From Cryobacterium sp. PAMC25264 (GTDB taxonomy: Bacteria > Actinomycetota > Actinomycetes > Actinomycetales > Microbacteriaceae), in NCBI RefSeq assembly GCF_019443325.1, contig NZ_CP080383.1, positions 1,178,001 to 1,242,000 on the forward strand: a DNA stretch of 64,000 bases. The letters run 5' to 3'. The notes beneath the pieces are model-generated. The model saw only the letters and a list, made by a program, of their open reading frames with translations, was not told the origin of the DNA and did not search any database. Position 1 is the first letter of the stretch. Every line of letters begins with the position of its first letter. Of the stretch, positions 9,001 through 17,389 are shown piece by piece. The translations under genes and the position numbers were made by a program.

Positions 9001-9449
9001 TCAGGACGCGGGGCTCAGCCGGGACGAGAAGCGCACCAGATAGCCGTCCGGATCCTGTACCAGGAACTGGGCGACACCGGCCCGGGTCTGGCCGGTGTCG
9101 TACCACTTGGTCTCCGGCGCCATGAAGAGCGGCCAGTCGGCGGCCGCCAGGCTGTCCACCAGTACGGAGATGGCCGGCACCATGATCTGGAAGTTGATGC
9201 CGCGGCCGAGCGGCCGCTCCAGCTCGCCGGGATCCAATTGCGTCCCGCTCCGACCTGCTCGAGCATCAGATGCGCGGTACCCGAGCGCAGGTAGGCGAAG
9301 CCCTCGAGCGGGCGGTCGTAGAGCACCTCGAAGCCGCAGAGCGTGACCCAGAAATGCAGGCTCGTGGCCAGGTCGGTCACGAGCAGCTCGGGAACGAGGT
9401 CGGGAGAGACCTCCGACGGCGGCGGCGGAGTGGCTGCGGGAGAGGTCAT
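9001..9449 (-). pseudogene. VOC-family (glyoxalase/bleomycin-resistance-like) protein, frameshifted
   Basis: The N-terminal half reads well from ATG 9449 (VPELLVTDLATSLHFWVTLCGFEVLYDRP) up to GRNWIP. The C-terminal half (GELERPLGRGINFQ through FLVQDPDGYLVRFSSRL) is in another frame. One extra base at the GGG run at 9229-9231 would restore a single VOC domain of about 149 residues with the usual DPDGYLVRF ending. It is therefore either a pseudogene or a one-base sequence error. The substrate is unknown. A short divergent spacer separates it from the GNAT gene, which is broken too. Confidence 0.75.
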
Positions 9450-9532
9450 GCCTCCCAGTATGGCGGCGGCCACGACCGGTCCCGGCGGCGCGTCCGTGGA
9501 CCCGCCGGCAGCCGTTGCACCACACTGGTGCC

Positions 9533-10057
9533 ATGAGCGATGACAGTCCAGTTTCCGGCAGCGTCGACGGCGAGGACACCGGCACCGGCCCGGGCATCGA
9601 CACGATCACGATCGACAGTGCCACGCCCGCGGACGTGGCCGCGGTGGCCGAGTTGCGCTGGCAGTGGGCTCGAGAACGAGGGCACACCCGTGGTCACGCA
9701 CGAGGAGTTCCTCGAGGTGTTCGCGGACTGGGCCGGCCGCAACGAACAGACGCACCACTGCACGCTCGCCCGCCGGGGCGCAACCGTGGTGGGCATGGCC
9801 TGGCTGGCTGTGCTGCCCCGGGTGCCGAGCGCACGGGCGCTCGTGCGGGCATCCGGTGATGTGCAGAGCGTGTACGTCGTGCCGCACGAACGCAACGCGG
9901 GTATCGGCGGGCGGATGCTCGCTGCCGTTCTGGAGCGCGCCTTCACTGCCGGCCTGGAACGGGTGACCGTGCACTCCACTCCCGGGCGGTCACCGCTTAC
10001 TCCCGGGCGGGGTTCGCGGCGTCCGACCGGCTGCTGCAGGCGAGCAACCACAGGTAA
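9533..10057 (+). pseudogene. GNAT-family N-acetyltransferase, two frameshifts
   Basis: Three frames must be joined to read a GNAT: ATG 9533 to about 9670 (ATPADVAAVAELRWQWA), then to about 9980 (VVTHEEFLEVFADW, then the acetyl-CoA loop VVPHERNAGIGGRML), then the C-terminal beta/alpha unit (SRAVTAYSRAGFAASDRLL) ending at TAA 10055. Each break needs one inserted base. The joined product is about 175 residues, normal for the family. A 62-bp palindrome begins 8 bases after the stop. The substrate is unknown. Confidence 0.75.
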
Positions 10058-10064
10058 GCGAGCA

Positions 10065-10126
10065 CTGTTCCCAGAACGGACGAATGGTCCCGGCACACTG
10101 GGCGCAATTGTCCGGTCGGGACACAG
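10065..10126. repeat. intergenic palindromic repeat, copy 1 (diverged)
   Basis: A 62-bp imperfect inverted repeat running from CTGTTCCC to GGGACACAG with an inner CGGAC.AAT / AATTGTCCG pair. It is the least symmetric of four related copies (10709, 25782 and 45037 are the others). It lies 8 bases after the GNAT stop, so it may serve as a terminator or REP-like element. Confidence 0.7.
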
Positions 10127-10171
10127 TCGGGTTCGCTAGATCCCGGGAATGGCCTGTGGAAGGCTGGGGGC

Positions 10172-10687
10172 ATGACGCGCACCGACCCTCCTCACGCCGC
10201 CGACGAGCGCACGCTGCTGGACACCATGCTCGACTACGAGCGGGCAACCCTGCTGATGAAGACCGAGGGCCTGGACCGTGCGCAGCTCAACACCGCGGTG
10301 GCGCCATCGTCGCTCACCCTGGCCGGGCTGCTCAAGCACCTCGCCTATGTGGAGGACCGCTGGGTGCAGTCCAGGTTCCTCGGCCGCTCCGACGCCGAGC
10401 TGAAGCCGTGGGGAAGCGCGCCCTGGCACGAGGACCGGGACTGGGAGTTCACCAGCGCCGCCGCGGACGACCCCGAGGAACTGCGGGAGCTGTACCGGGC
10501 CGCCTGCGAACGCAGCCGCCGCGCGACGGCGAGCCGCGGCCTCGACGAGCTGGTCGCGACCCCCGGCCGCGACGGCGAGCGGTGGAGCCTGCGCTGGATC
10601 CTGCTGCACCTGATCGAGGAGACCGCCCGGCACTGCGGCCACGCCGACCTGATCCGCGAGGCGATCGACGGCACCGTCGGTGAGTAA
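10172..10687 (+). CDS. DinB/DUF664 family protein
   Basis: A 171-residue four-helix-bundle protein of the DinB-like superfamily, DUF664 branch. The metal-site histidines are in LLKHLAYVED (about residues 50-60) and HLIEETARHCGHADLIREA (about 145-165), the two signature helices. Members of this superfamily are usually metal-dependent thiol transferases or stress proteins, but this one's substrate is not predictable. A GGGGG stretch precedes the ATG. The stop is 22 bases before a strong palindrome, and the gene is convergent with guaD. Confidence 0.85.
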   Translation: MTRTDPPHAADERTLLDTMLDYERATLLMKTEGLDRAQLNTAVAPSSLTLAGLLKHLAYVEDRWVQSRFLGRSDAELKPWGSAPWHEDRDWEFTSAAADDPEELRELYRAACERSRRATASRGLDELVATPGRDGERWSLRWILLHLIEETARHCGHADLIREAIDGTVGE

Positions 10688-10708
10688 CCCGACCCTCCCG
10701 AGCGGCTG

Positions 10709-10772
10709 ACTGGTCCCAAAACGGACAAATGGGCCCGGCGCACCGGGGCCATTTGTCCGCATGGGGACCAGT
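10709..10772. repeat. intergenic palindromic repeat, copy 2
   Basis: A 64-bp near-perfect inverted repeat from ACTGGTCCC to GGGACCAGT, with inner arms CGGACAAATGG and CCATTTGTCCG and a GC-rich centre. It lies between the converging DinB-family and guaD genes, where a bidirectional terminator would be expected. It is related to the copies at 10065, 25782 and 45037. Confidence 0.85.
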
Positions 10773-10800
10773 TGGGCGTGGCGGGCGCGCGGGCGCGGGG

Positions 10801-12228
10801 CTAGGGGGCGGTCACGCGGCGGCCGCGCACGAAGACGCCCGTGATGGCCGGCTGGCGGAGGGCCATCAGCAGGGCGAACAGGGTCTGGTCGGTGGCCATG
10901 GCCTCGTCGTCGGCGCGGATGCCGTTGGCCAGCACGGCCGCGAGCGGCTCCCATTTGTCGGGTTCGATCAGGAGGAAGTCCGCATCCTTGCCCACGTCGA
11001 GGTTGCCGTAGCGCTCCTCCATGTCGAGCGCCCGGGCGCCGGCCAGGGTGGCGGTGAACAGCAGCTCGGCGGGGCTGATCGACAGCCCGGCGTCACCCGG
11101 CTCGGATAGGTGCACCTTGAAGCAGTCGTTGAGCACCCGGCTCATCAGCCACTCGTCGCCGGCGCCGATGTCCGAGCCCAGCGCCACGTTCACGCCGAAG
11201 CCCGTGGTGCGGGTCCACGGCATGGTGCCCGAGCCGAGGAACTGCTGTGAGGTGGGGCAGTGCGCGATCGACGAGCCGGTCTCGGCCAGGCGGGACAGCT
11301 CGGCGTCCTCGCAGTGCACGGCGTGCGCCAGGATGCTGCGGCGCCCGAGCAGGCTGGACCCGCCCACCGCGGAGCCGGGCAGGAACTTCCCGTCGTAGGT
11401 GTCCAGGTAGTTCTCCACCTGGTAGATGGCTTTGACCACATCGATCTCGCCGGTCTCCGGGCGGTTGTTCTCGTTGAGGTGGCTGTGGAAGTAGACCCCG
11501 TCGCCGCGCACCCCGTCGTACAGCTCGCCGAGTGCCGCGAGGGTGTGCGGCGTGACCGAGAGACTGAACCGGGGCACGACGGCCACCTGCAACAGCGCCG
11601 TGCGCCAGTCCCCGGTGTCGCGCGCGTGCCAGCGGGAGATCTCATCGCTCACCAGATCGAGGGCGCGGGCCTCCGAGGTGACCAGGGCGTTGGCCGACTC
11701 CGGCCCGACGGTCTGGATGCCACGCCCGCTGACCAGGCGCAGCCCGGCCCGTTCGGACTCGGCGAACAGCGCGTCCTGGGCGTGCGGGAACGCCGAGCCG
11801 AACACCAGGGCGCTCGTGGTGCCGGCCGCCGTGCGCCGCCGGGTGAAGTCGCGGGCGATCGAGGCCGCGAACTCGTCGTCCTGCAGCCGCGTCTCGGCCG
11901 GGAACACGCAGTTGTCCAGCCACTCGAGCAGCTGCCCGCCGCCGTAGGCATCTGTGGAGTACGTCTGCGGAAAGTGGATGTGGGTGTCCACGAAGCCCGG
12001 CAGGATGAAGCCGCCGCGGGTGTCGGTGACCGGGAGGCTCTCGAAGCCGGCGGGCAGGTCGGCTGCCCGGCCGACCCAGGCGATGGTGCCGTCGCCGGCG
12101 GTGACCAGGGCGCCCTGCGGCAGCGACACCAGATGGGCCGGCGCCTCGGCGAGGGTGGGGGAGCCGGCGATGTGGAAGACGTGGCCGAGGTAGACCTGGC
12201 CCAGCGAGCCGGCGGGTTGAGCGCTCAC
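10801..12228 (-). CDS. guaD: guanine deaminase / 8-oxoguanine-deaminase-like amidohydrolase
   Basis: A metal-dependent amidohydrolase of about 475 residues that converts guanine to xanthine. Metal-site motifs in order are GFVDTHIHFPQ, HSHLNEN, AHAVHCED and ALGSDIGAG. The GTG at 12228 was chosen because it starts one base after the urate oxidase stop, giving a tight operon; an upstream ATG at 12282 would overlap uox by 53 bases. It feeds xanthine to the dehydrogenase encoded at 21.8-25.5 kb. An atrazine-chlorohydrolase-like relative is possible, but the context strongly favours guanine. Confidence 0.9.
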   Translation of the reverse strand: MSAQPAGSLGQVYLGHVFHIAGSPTLAEAPAHLVSLPQGALVTAGDGTIAWVGRAADLPAGFESLPVTDTRGGFILPGFVDTHIHFPQTYSTDAYGGGQLLEWLDNCVFPAETRLQDDEFAASIARDFTRRRTAAGTTSALVFGSAFPHAQDALFAESERAGLRLVSGRGIQTVGPESANALVTSEARALDLVSDEISRWHARDTGDWRTALLQVAVVPRFSLSVTPHTLAALGELYDGVRGDGVYFHSHLNENNRPETGEIDVVKAIYQVENYLDTYDGKFLPGSAVGGSSLLGRRSILAHAVHCEDAELSRLAETGSSIAHCPTSQQFLGSGTMPWTRTTGFGVNVALGSDIGAGDEWLMSRVLNDCFKVHLSEPGDAGLSISPAELLFTATLAGARALDMEERYGNLDVGKDADFLLIEPDKWEPLAAVLANGIRADDEAMATDQTLFALLMALRQPAITGVFVRGRRVTAP

Positions 12229-12229
12229 G

Positions 12230-13138
12230 CTAGACCAGCCCGGTGTAGGAGTCCCAGGCGGGCCCAGCATCCGTGGCGTCATCGTGCAGGACGGATGCTT
12301 GGATGAGCCCGTACGGCCGGTCGGCGGCGTGGTAGACCTCGTTGTTGTTCTCCACGCCGAACGGCGAGAGGTCGTAGAGGAAGTGGTGTTTGTTGGGCGC
12401 GGACAGCCGGATCTCGGCGATGTTCGGGTAGGCTTCGAGTACCGCCTGGCCCATCTTGTAGAGCGTCTGCTGCAGGGCCAGGGAGTGCACCACGGCGAAC
12501 TGGGTCTTCAGGATCGCCGCGATGCCCGCATAGGTGGCCTCCCAGTCGACGTCGGTGTGGTCGGTGAAGCGCCAGCCGGCCGTGAGCGACGTGGCCATCA
12601 CCCGGTCGTTGGTGGGCTGCAGTAGCGTGTACGGGTCCTGCATGAAGCCGGAGAACTCCGACCCGGTGGACTTGAGCAGGATGAGGTCCTTGAGCCCGCC
12701 GACGACCCAGATCTGCTGTGTGTCGCCGGTGCCCTCCACGGAGATCGCCGCCGTGCGCACCTCCTGGCCGCAGCGCACCCAGGTGTGGTCGTGCTCGGTG
12801 CCGTCCACGACCACACGTTCCCAGGCGAACTCCTCGATCTCCACCCGGGAACCCGCGACCGAGCTGATGTGGTCGACGAAGTGGGTGGCGAGGTCGAGGC
12901 CATAGCTCTCGATCGAGAGCAGGCCCTTCTCCTTGGCGAAGGAGTAGGCGGTCTGCTTCTGGGTGTCGGTGGGCAGCACCTGCAGCTGGTCACCGGCCAG
13001 GTGCGCGTCGTCGAAGTTGCCGTGCAGTGCCGTGGAGACGCTGATGTCGTGGATCTCGTGGCGGGGCGTGTCGCGGTAGATGCGCACGATGCGGTTCTCC
13101 GCCTTGCCGTAGCGGTTGGGTCCGAGAACGATCGACAT
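12230..13138 (-). CDS. uox: urate oxidase (uricase)
   Basis: A 302-residue cofactor-free urate oxidase that makes 5-hydroxyisourate for UraH/UraD. The active-site triad is visible as Lys12 in GPNRYGKAENR, Thr57 in LPTDTQKQT and the His of APNKHHFLYD. The C-terminal half carries the usual FGVENNNEVYHAADRPYG segment. ATG 13138 is preceded by AGAAGGAGCCCTC, an excellent ribosome-binding site. The frame is open further upstream to 13558, but that part is only antisense to allB. It lies one base upstream of guaD and 86 bases downstream of allB. Confidence 0.96.
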   Translation of the reverse strand: MSIVLGPNRYGKAENRIVRIYRDTPRHEIHDISVSTALHGNFDDAHLAGDQLQVLPTDTQKQTAYSFAKEKGLLSIESYGLDLATHFVDHISSVAGSRVEIEEFAWERVVVDGTEHDHTWVRCGQEVRTAAISVEGTGDTQQIWVVGGLKDLILLKSTGSEFSGFMQDPYTLLQPTNDRVMATSLTAGWRFTDHTDVDWEATYAGIAAILKTQFAVVHSLALQQTLYKMGQAVLEAYPNIAEIRLSAPNKHHFLYDLSPFGVENNNEVYHAADRPYGLIQASVLHDDATDAGPAWDSYTGLV

Positions 13139-13181
13139 GAGGGCTCCTTCTAATGCGTGATGCGGGCGTGATGCGGTGTCC

Positions 13182-13217
13182 GGGTCGTGCGGGTCGTGCG
13201 GGTCGTGCGGGGCGTGC
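13182..13217. repeat. 9-bp tandem repeat between allB and uox
   Basis: Four head-to-tail 9-bp units, GGGTCGTGC three times and then GGGGCGTGC, fill the spacer just downstream of the allB stop and upstream of the uox ribosome-binding site on the minus strand. The length is likely to vary between strains. No function is evident. Confidence 0.8.
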
Positions 13218-13224
13218 GGGTCTG

Positions 13225-14619
13225 TCAGCGGGCGCGCACCAGCGCGCCTGCCGGGGTCTGCGGTGATGAGTGAGGGGAGACGCCGGCGTCGTCGAACGCG
13301 TAAATCACGTCGCCGGTCAGCCAGGTGGTGTGCACCCGGCCGAACAGGCTCGCACCGTCGAAGGCGCTCACCCGGTTCTTGTGCCGCAGGGCGTCGACCC
13401 GCACGGTGAACGTGTCGTCCGGCGCGAACGCGACGAGGTCGGCGGCCGTGCCGACATCGATCGCGCCGGCGGGCAGACCGGCGAAGCGGGCGGTGGCCGC
13501 CGCCATCCAGTGCAGCACCCGGTCGAGGCCGATACCGCGCTCCCGTGCCGCCGTCCACACGGCGGGCAGGCTCAGTTGCAGCCCGGAGATGCCGCCCCAG
13601 GCCAGACCGAAGTCGCCGTCGTGGCCGAGCTTGAGTTCCCGGGTGGCCGGTGAGTGGTCGGAGGCGATGAAGTCGATGACGCCGTCATCCAGGCCTTGCC
13701 AGAGCAGGTCCCGGTTGCCGGCACCGCGGATGGGCGGGCAGCACTTGAACGCGGTGGCACCGTCGGCGATGGTCTCGGCGGCGAAGCTGAGGTAGTGCGG
13801 GCAGGTCTCCACGCTGATCGGCAGGCCCTCGGCGCGGGCGGCCGCAAGCCTGGGCAGCACACGCGCCGAGGACAGGTGCAGGATGTGGGCACGCACGCCG
13901 GTGCGCCGTACGACGTCGATCACCCGGGCGATCGCGGCGTCCTCTGCCGCATCCGGACGGCTGGCGACGAAGTCGAGGTAGCCCGTGCCGCCGGCATTCT
14001 GGCTGCGTTCGAGCACGGCGGGGTCCTCGGCGTGCACCACAAGCAGGCCGCCGAAGCCGGCGATCTCGGTGCCGGCCGCCAGGAGCTCGGCGGGGGAGAG
14101 GTGTGGGAACTCGTCGACGCCGGAGGGGGAGAGAAAGGCCTTGAAGCCGAAAACACCCGCGTCGTGCAGCGGCTCCAGCGAGCCGAGGTTACCGGGGATA
14201 GCGCCGCCCCAGAAGCCCACGTTGACGCTGGCCTGGGGCGCCGCTGCCCGGCGCTTGAGTTCGAGCGCCGCCACGGTCGTGGTGGGCGGGATGCTGTTCA
14301 GGGGCATGTCGATGATGGTGGTCACGCCGCCGGCGGCTGCGGCGAGGGTGGCACTCGCGAAGCCCTCCCAGTCGGTGCGGCCGGGCTCGTTGACGTGCAC
14401 GTGGGTGTCGACGATGCCCGGCTGCAACACCTGACCGGGCGGGAGGGTGACGTCCCGCACGGCCTCGAGCGGGGCGTCCACGGGCTCGATGGCGCGGATG
14501 ACGCCGCCGGTGATCGCCACGGCCGCCGGCACGAAACCCGGCACAGAACGCGGCACCGACCCCGGACCGCCACCCTGCGCGGTGAGCACTCGATCCGAGC
14601 GGATGACCAGGTCGTACAT
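13225..14619 (-). CDS. allB: allantoinase
   Basis: A 464-residue cyclic amidohydrolase that opens allantoin to allantoate, the AllC substrate. Motifs are DTHVHVNEPGRTDWEGF (about residues 65-82), the carbamylated-lysine region GFKAFLSPSG, VHAED, and the SDHSPAT metal ligand. ATG 14619 has a strong GAGAAGGAG site 6 bases upstream. The longer frame to 14733 lacks both a ribosome site and family similarity. The gene is followed by uox and guaD on the same strand. Dihydropyrimidinases are related, but the asparagine in NEPGR and the cluster indicate allantoinase. Confidence 0.94.
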   Translation of the reverse strand: MYDLVIRSDRVLTAQGGGPGSVPRSVPGFVPAAVAITGGVIRAIEPVDAPLEAVRDVTLPPGQVLQPGIVDTHVHVNEPGRTDWEGFASATLAAAAGGVTTIIDMPLNSIPPTTTVAALELKRRAAAPQASVNVGFWGGAIPGNLGSLEPLHDAGVFGFKAFLSPSGVDEFPHLSPAELLAAGTEIAGFGGLLVVHAEDPAVLERSQNAGGTGYLDFVASRPDAAEDAAIARVIDVVRRTGVRAHILHLSSARVLPRLAAARAEGLPISVETCPHYLSFAAETIADGATAFKCCPPIRGAGNRDLLWQGLDDGVIDFIASDHSPATRELKLGHDGDFGLAWGGISGLQLSLPAVWTAARERGIGLDRVLHWMAAATARFAGLPAGAIDVGTAADLVAFAPDDTFTVRVDALRHKNRVSAFDGASLFGRVHTTWLTGDVIYAFDDAGVSPHSSPQTPAGALVRAR

Positions 14620-14691
14620 CGGGTTCTCCTTCTCGGTTCGACAGCGTCTCCGGGCCTCGTTCGAGGCCTCTTCTGTCACCCTAGTGAACTC

Positions 14692-14757
14692 GTTCAGGCC
14701 TCGTTCCGGGGTTCTGAAACCTGTCGGACACACGACGTGAGGCGTCGATGAAACACC
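14692..14757. promoter_or_regulatory. TGAAACACC-type motifs upstream of allB (candidate operator)
   Basis: Between the allB start and the deaminase stop lie GTTCAG (14692), CTGAAAC (14714) and TGAAACACC (14749). The first two form an inverted pair. The 9-mer is identical to those upstream of pucG and in the deaminase/ABC divergent region, consistent with one purine-responsive regulator. Confidence 0.5.
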
Positions 14758-14773
14758 GACGGAACGCGCGGCC

Positions 14774-15805
14774 CTATGCCGTCGGGTACCCTGCGACGTA
14801 GTCGTCGATGGACGCCAGGTAGGCCGCCTTCTCGTCTTCGGTCAGCCACGACGCCTGGAAGGAGTTCTTGGCCAGAAGCACCAGCTCGTCGGTGCTGAGG
14901 CCGGCCTTCTCGGCCAGCGCCAGGTAATTGTCGGCCACGTAGGCTCCGAAGTAGGCCGGGTCGTCGGAATTCACCGTCACCAAAACGCCGAAGTTCATCA
15001 GAGCCACCATCTCCACGGCCTTCATGTCGGCGGTGACGAAGCTGTTCGACACCGGGCAGCAGGTGAGGCCGAGTCCCCGCTCCCGCACCAGGGTGACCAG
15101 CTCCGGGTTCTGAACGATGTTGGTGCCGTGGTCGATGCGGTCCACCTGGATGTCTTCGAGAACCTGGCGGATGTTCTCGATGCTGCCGACCTGGTCGATG
15201 TCGCAGTGCATGGTCAGCTTGAGGCCGTTCTCCCGGGCGAGCGCGAAGACGGCATTGAACTTCGCCGGCGGGTTGTCCCGCTCGTCAGAGTCGAGGCCCA
15301 CCCCGATGAACCTGTCCTTGTAGGGGAGCGCGGCCGTCAACGTCTCCAGCGCGCTCTCTGCGGAGAAATCGCGCAGGAAGCAGAGGATGAGCTCGGCGGA
15401 AATCCCGACCGCGGCGGCATCCTGCGCGGCCCGGTGGTAGCCCACGATCACGGTCTCGATCGGCACGCCCCGGGAGGTGTGTGCCTGCGGGTCGAAGAAC
15501 GCCTCCACCCGGCGCACCCCGTCGGCGGCGGCGCGGCGGAAGTAGGCCGTGGCGAGATCGTAGAAGTCATCTTCGGTGACCAGGACGTCCATCGCCGGGT
15601 AGTACACGCCCAGGAAGCTCGCGAGCGAGTCGAACTCGTAGGTGGCCCGCACCTGCTCCACCGTGCTCTGGCCGATGTCCACTCCGTTGCGGCGGGCCAG
15701 CGCGAGCTTGAGCTCGGGTTCGAGGGTGCCCTCGAGGTGCAGGTGCAGCTCGGCCTTGGGCAGGCCGGAGACGAACGCGGAGGTCGGTACGATAGCGGAA
15801 GACAT
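14774..15805 (-). CDS. adenine deaminase (adenosine/AMP deaminase superfamily)
   Basis: A 343-residue deaminase with the first metal site KAELHLHLEGTLEP near the N-terminus. Two segments match the adenine-specific branch of the family better than true adenosine deaminases: FFDPQAHTSRGV (about residues 90-105) and NSDDPAYFGAYV near the C-terminus. The likely reaction is adenine to hypoxanthine, which supplies the xanthine dehydrogenase. ATG 15805 has an AAAGGAA ribosome site; the open frame further upstream crosses the regulatory region and was rejected. It is divergent from the ABC importer. Annotation as adenosine deaminase would be an easy error. Confidence 0.88.
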   Translation of the reverse strand: MSSAIVPTSAFVSGLPKAELHLHLEGTLEPELKLALARRNGVDIGQSTVEQVRATYEFDSLASFLGVYYPAMDVLVTEDDFYDLATAYFRRAAADGVRRVEAFFDPQAHTSRGVPIETVIVGYHRAAQDAAAVGISAELILCFLRDFSAESALETLTAALPYKDRFIGVGLDSDERDNPPAKFNAVFALARENGLKLTMHCDIDQVGSIENIRQVLEDIQVDRIDHGTNIVQNPELVTLVRERGLGLTCCPVSNSFVTADMKAVEMVALMNFGVLVTVNSDDPAYFGAYVADNYLALAEKAGLSTDELVLLAKNSFQASWLTEDEKAAYLASIDDYVAGYPTA

Positions 15806-16134
15806 TGGGGTTCCTTTCGGGGTGGACTCCGTGACGCTATCACGCCAGGGTTCCGGCCCGGCCCGAGGGAGATTCCGACGTTTCACCCCGGCATTTCAGC
15901 CGTAATGAGCCGGAAATGTTTCGGTCTTCGGCGCGTCACACTCAGCAATTAGTGTTCGAGTCATCCGAACATGTGTTGCAGCGGATGCGGCGTGCTGAAA
16001 CACCGCAATCACACCAGCAGCATCAGCATCACCATCCACCCACACAGCACGCAGTCAGTATCCGGGCATCCCGCCCCCAGCACGCCGTTGAGTTCCACGG
16101 CAACCCCCCGAGCACCATCGAGAGGAACCGCGTC
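15806..16134. promoter_or_regulatory. divergent control region, adenine deaminase / ABC importer
   Basis: No gene fits these 329 bases. The region holds GTTTCA (15880), TTTCAG (15894), TGTTTC (15917) and CTGAAACACC (15995), that is, both orientations of the TGAAACACC motif seen at two other purine promoters. A cluster of four half-sites between divergent genes would let one regulator control both directions. A run of short CAC/CAGCAT stretches lies at 16000-16050. GAGAGGAACC at 16121 is the ribosome site of the binding-protein gene. Confidence 0.55.
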
Positions 16135-17220
16135 ATGACGCAAGCCCCGCTTTCCCCGTTCACCCGCCGCTCTGTCAAGCGCCTCGGTCAGGGTGTGGCT
16201 GTCGCCGCCGCCCTCACCCTGCTGCTCACCTCCTGCGCGAGCGACGCCGGCTCCGACTCGGCTTCCGGCGAGGACGCCTCCTTCGGTGACGCGAGCATCC
16301 AGCTCTCCTGGATCAAGAACACCGAGTTCATGGGCGAGTTCGTCGCCGACGACGCCGGGTACTTCACCGACTTGGGCTTCGACTCCGTCGACCTGGTTCC
16401 CGGCCCGGCATCGGCCGAGGCCGGCGTCATCTCCGGCAACGTCGACCTGGGCATCGGCAACGCGATCTCCACCGGCACCGTCATCGCCGAGGAGGGCGCC
16501 CCGCTGAAGATCATCGGCGCGACGTACCAGAAGAACCCGTTCACCATCCTCTCGCTCAAGGGCGTCGGCAACATCGCCAGCCTGGCCGACCTCAAGGGCA
16601 AGACCATCGGTGTGCAGGCCAGCAACCAGAGCCTGTGGGACGCGTTCCTCAAGGTGAACGAGATCGACCCGTCCACCATCACCGTGGTGCCGGTGGAGTA
16701 CGACCCGACCCCGCTGTTCAACGGCGAGGTCGACGGATGGTTCGCGTACCTCACCAACGAGTCGATCGACGCCGAGCTGGCCGGTCTCGACCCGGTCAAC
16801 CTGCCGCTGGCCGACAACGGCCTGCCGTTCGTCGCCGAGACCTTCACGGCCTCAGACGACGCGATCGCCAACGACCGCGAGAAGCTCAAGGCCCTCCTGG
16901 TCGCCGAGATCAAGGGCTGGTCCGACGCGATCAACGACCCCACCGCCGCGGCGACCCTCACTGTCGACACCTACGGCAAGGACCTCGGCCTGACCATGGA
17001 GAAGGAAACCCGCCAGGCGGAGATCCAGGCCACCGACCTCGTCGTCAGCGACGACACCGCGGCCAACGGACTCTTCACCATCAGCGACGCCCTGCAGAAG
17101 GAATCCCTCAAAACGCTGAAAGCCGCGGGCATCGACATCGACGCCAAGTCGCTGTTCGACCTGAGCCTGCTCGCCGAGGTCTACAAGGAGAACCCCGACC
17201 TCGTCAAGTACAGCAAGTAG
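16135..17220 (+). CDS. ABC transporter substrate-binding lipoprotein (NMT1/SsuA/TauA type)
   Basis: A 361-residue secreted lipoprotein. The N-terminus has a Tat-like TRRSVKR stretch, a hydrophobic segment and a lipobox LLTSC with the lipidated cysteine at residue 34. The mature part has the NrtA/SsuA/THI5 fold pattern: WIKNTEFMGEFVADDAGYF near its start, GNVDLGIGNAIST, and DLKGKTIGV. ATG 16135 was chosen for its AGAGGAA site and proper signal peptide. It is the first gene of a binding protein-ATPase-permease-permease-xdhC run inside the purine cluster, so purine bases, urate or ureides are the likely cargo. This is an inference from context. Confidence 0.88.
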   Translation: MTQAPLSPFTRRSVKRLGQGVAVAAALTLLLTSCASDAGSDSASGEDASFGDASIQLSWIKNTEFMGEFVADDAGYFTDLGFDSVDLVPGPASAEAGVISGNVDLGIGNAISTGTVIAEEGAPLKIIGATYQKNPFTILSLKGVGNIASLADLKGKTIGVQASNQSLWDAFLKVNEIDPSTITVVPVEYDPTPLFNGEVDGWFAYLTNESIDAELAGLDPVNLPLADNGLPFVAETFTASDDAIANDREKLKALLVAEIKGWSDAINDPTAAATLTVDTYGKDLGLTMEKETRQAEIQATDLVVSDDTAANGLFTISDALQKESLKTLKAAGIDIDAKSLFDLSLLAEVYKENPDLVKYSK

Positions 17221-17307
17221 GCTCCGCACCAGTCAGTACCGCAGCACCTCACCCGCTGCACGCAACCGGCACCAACTCGCTAGTCGCACCACCACTCGGC
17301 ATCATTG

Positions 17308-17336
17308 CGGCACCCGTCTCCTGGAGGCGGGTGCCG
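17308..17336 (+). terminator. intercistronic hairpin after the binding-protein gene
   Basis: CGGCACCCG and CGGGTGCCG flank an 11-base centre that also pairs, giving an almost fully symmetric 29-base stem-loop in the 169-base spacer between binding protein and ATPase genes. There is no U-run, so partial termination or protection of the upstream mRNA from 3' decay is more likely than full termination. That would make the binding protein more abundant than the membrane parts. Confidence 0.6.
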
Positions 17337-17389
17337 TCGGCGATACTGGGTATCCGGTCCCCGACGACGCCCAGTAAGGAATGTACGAC

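Noticed and set aside
13182..13226. Possible CRISPR-like repeat array
   Set aside because: Units are 9 bp and contiguous, with no spacers.
13139..13558. N-terminal extension of urate oxidase
   Set aside because: The frame is open, but Arg-rich and antisense in character; ATG 13138 has an AGGAG site and the standard uricase start.
13654..14751. Long open frame on the plus strand opposite allB
   Set aside because: It is the antisense shadow of a well-supported allantoinase; composition is Gly/Arg/Val-rich without family motifs or a ribosome site.
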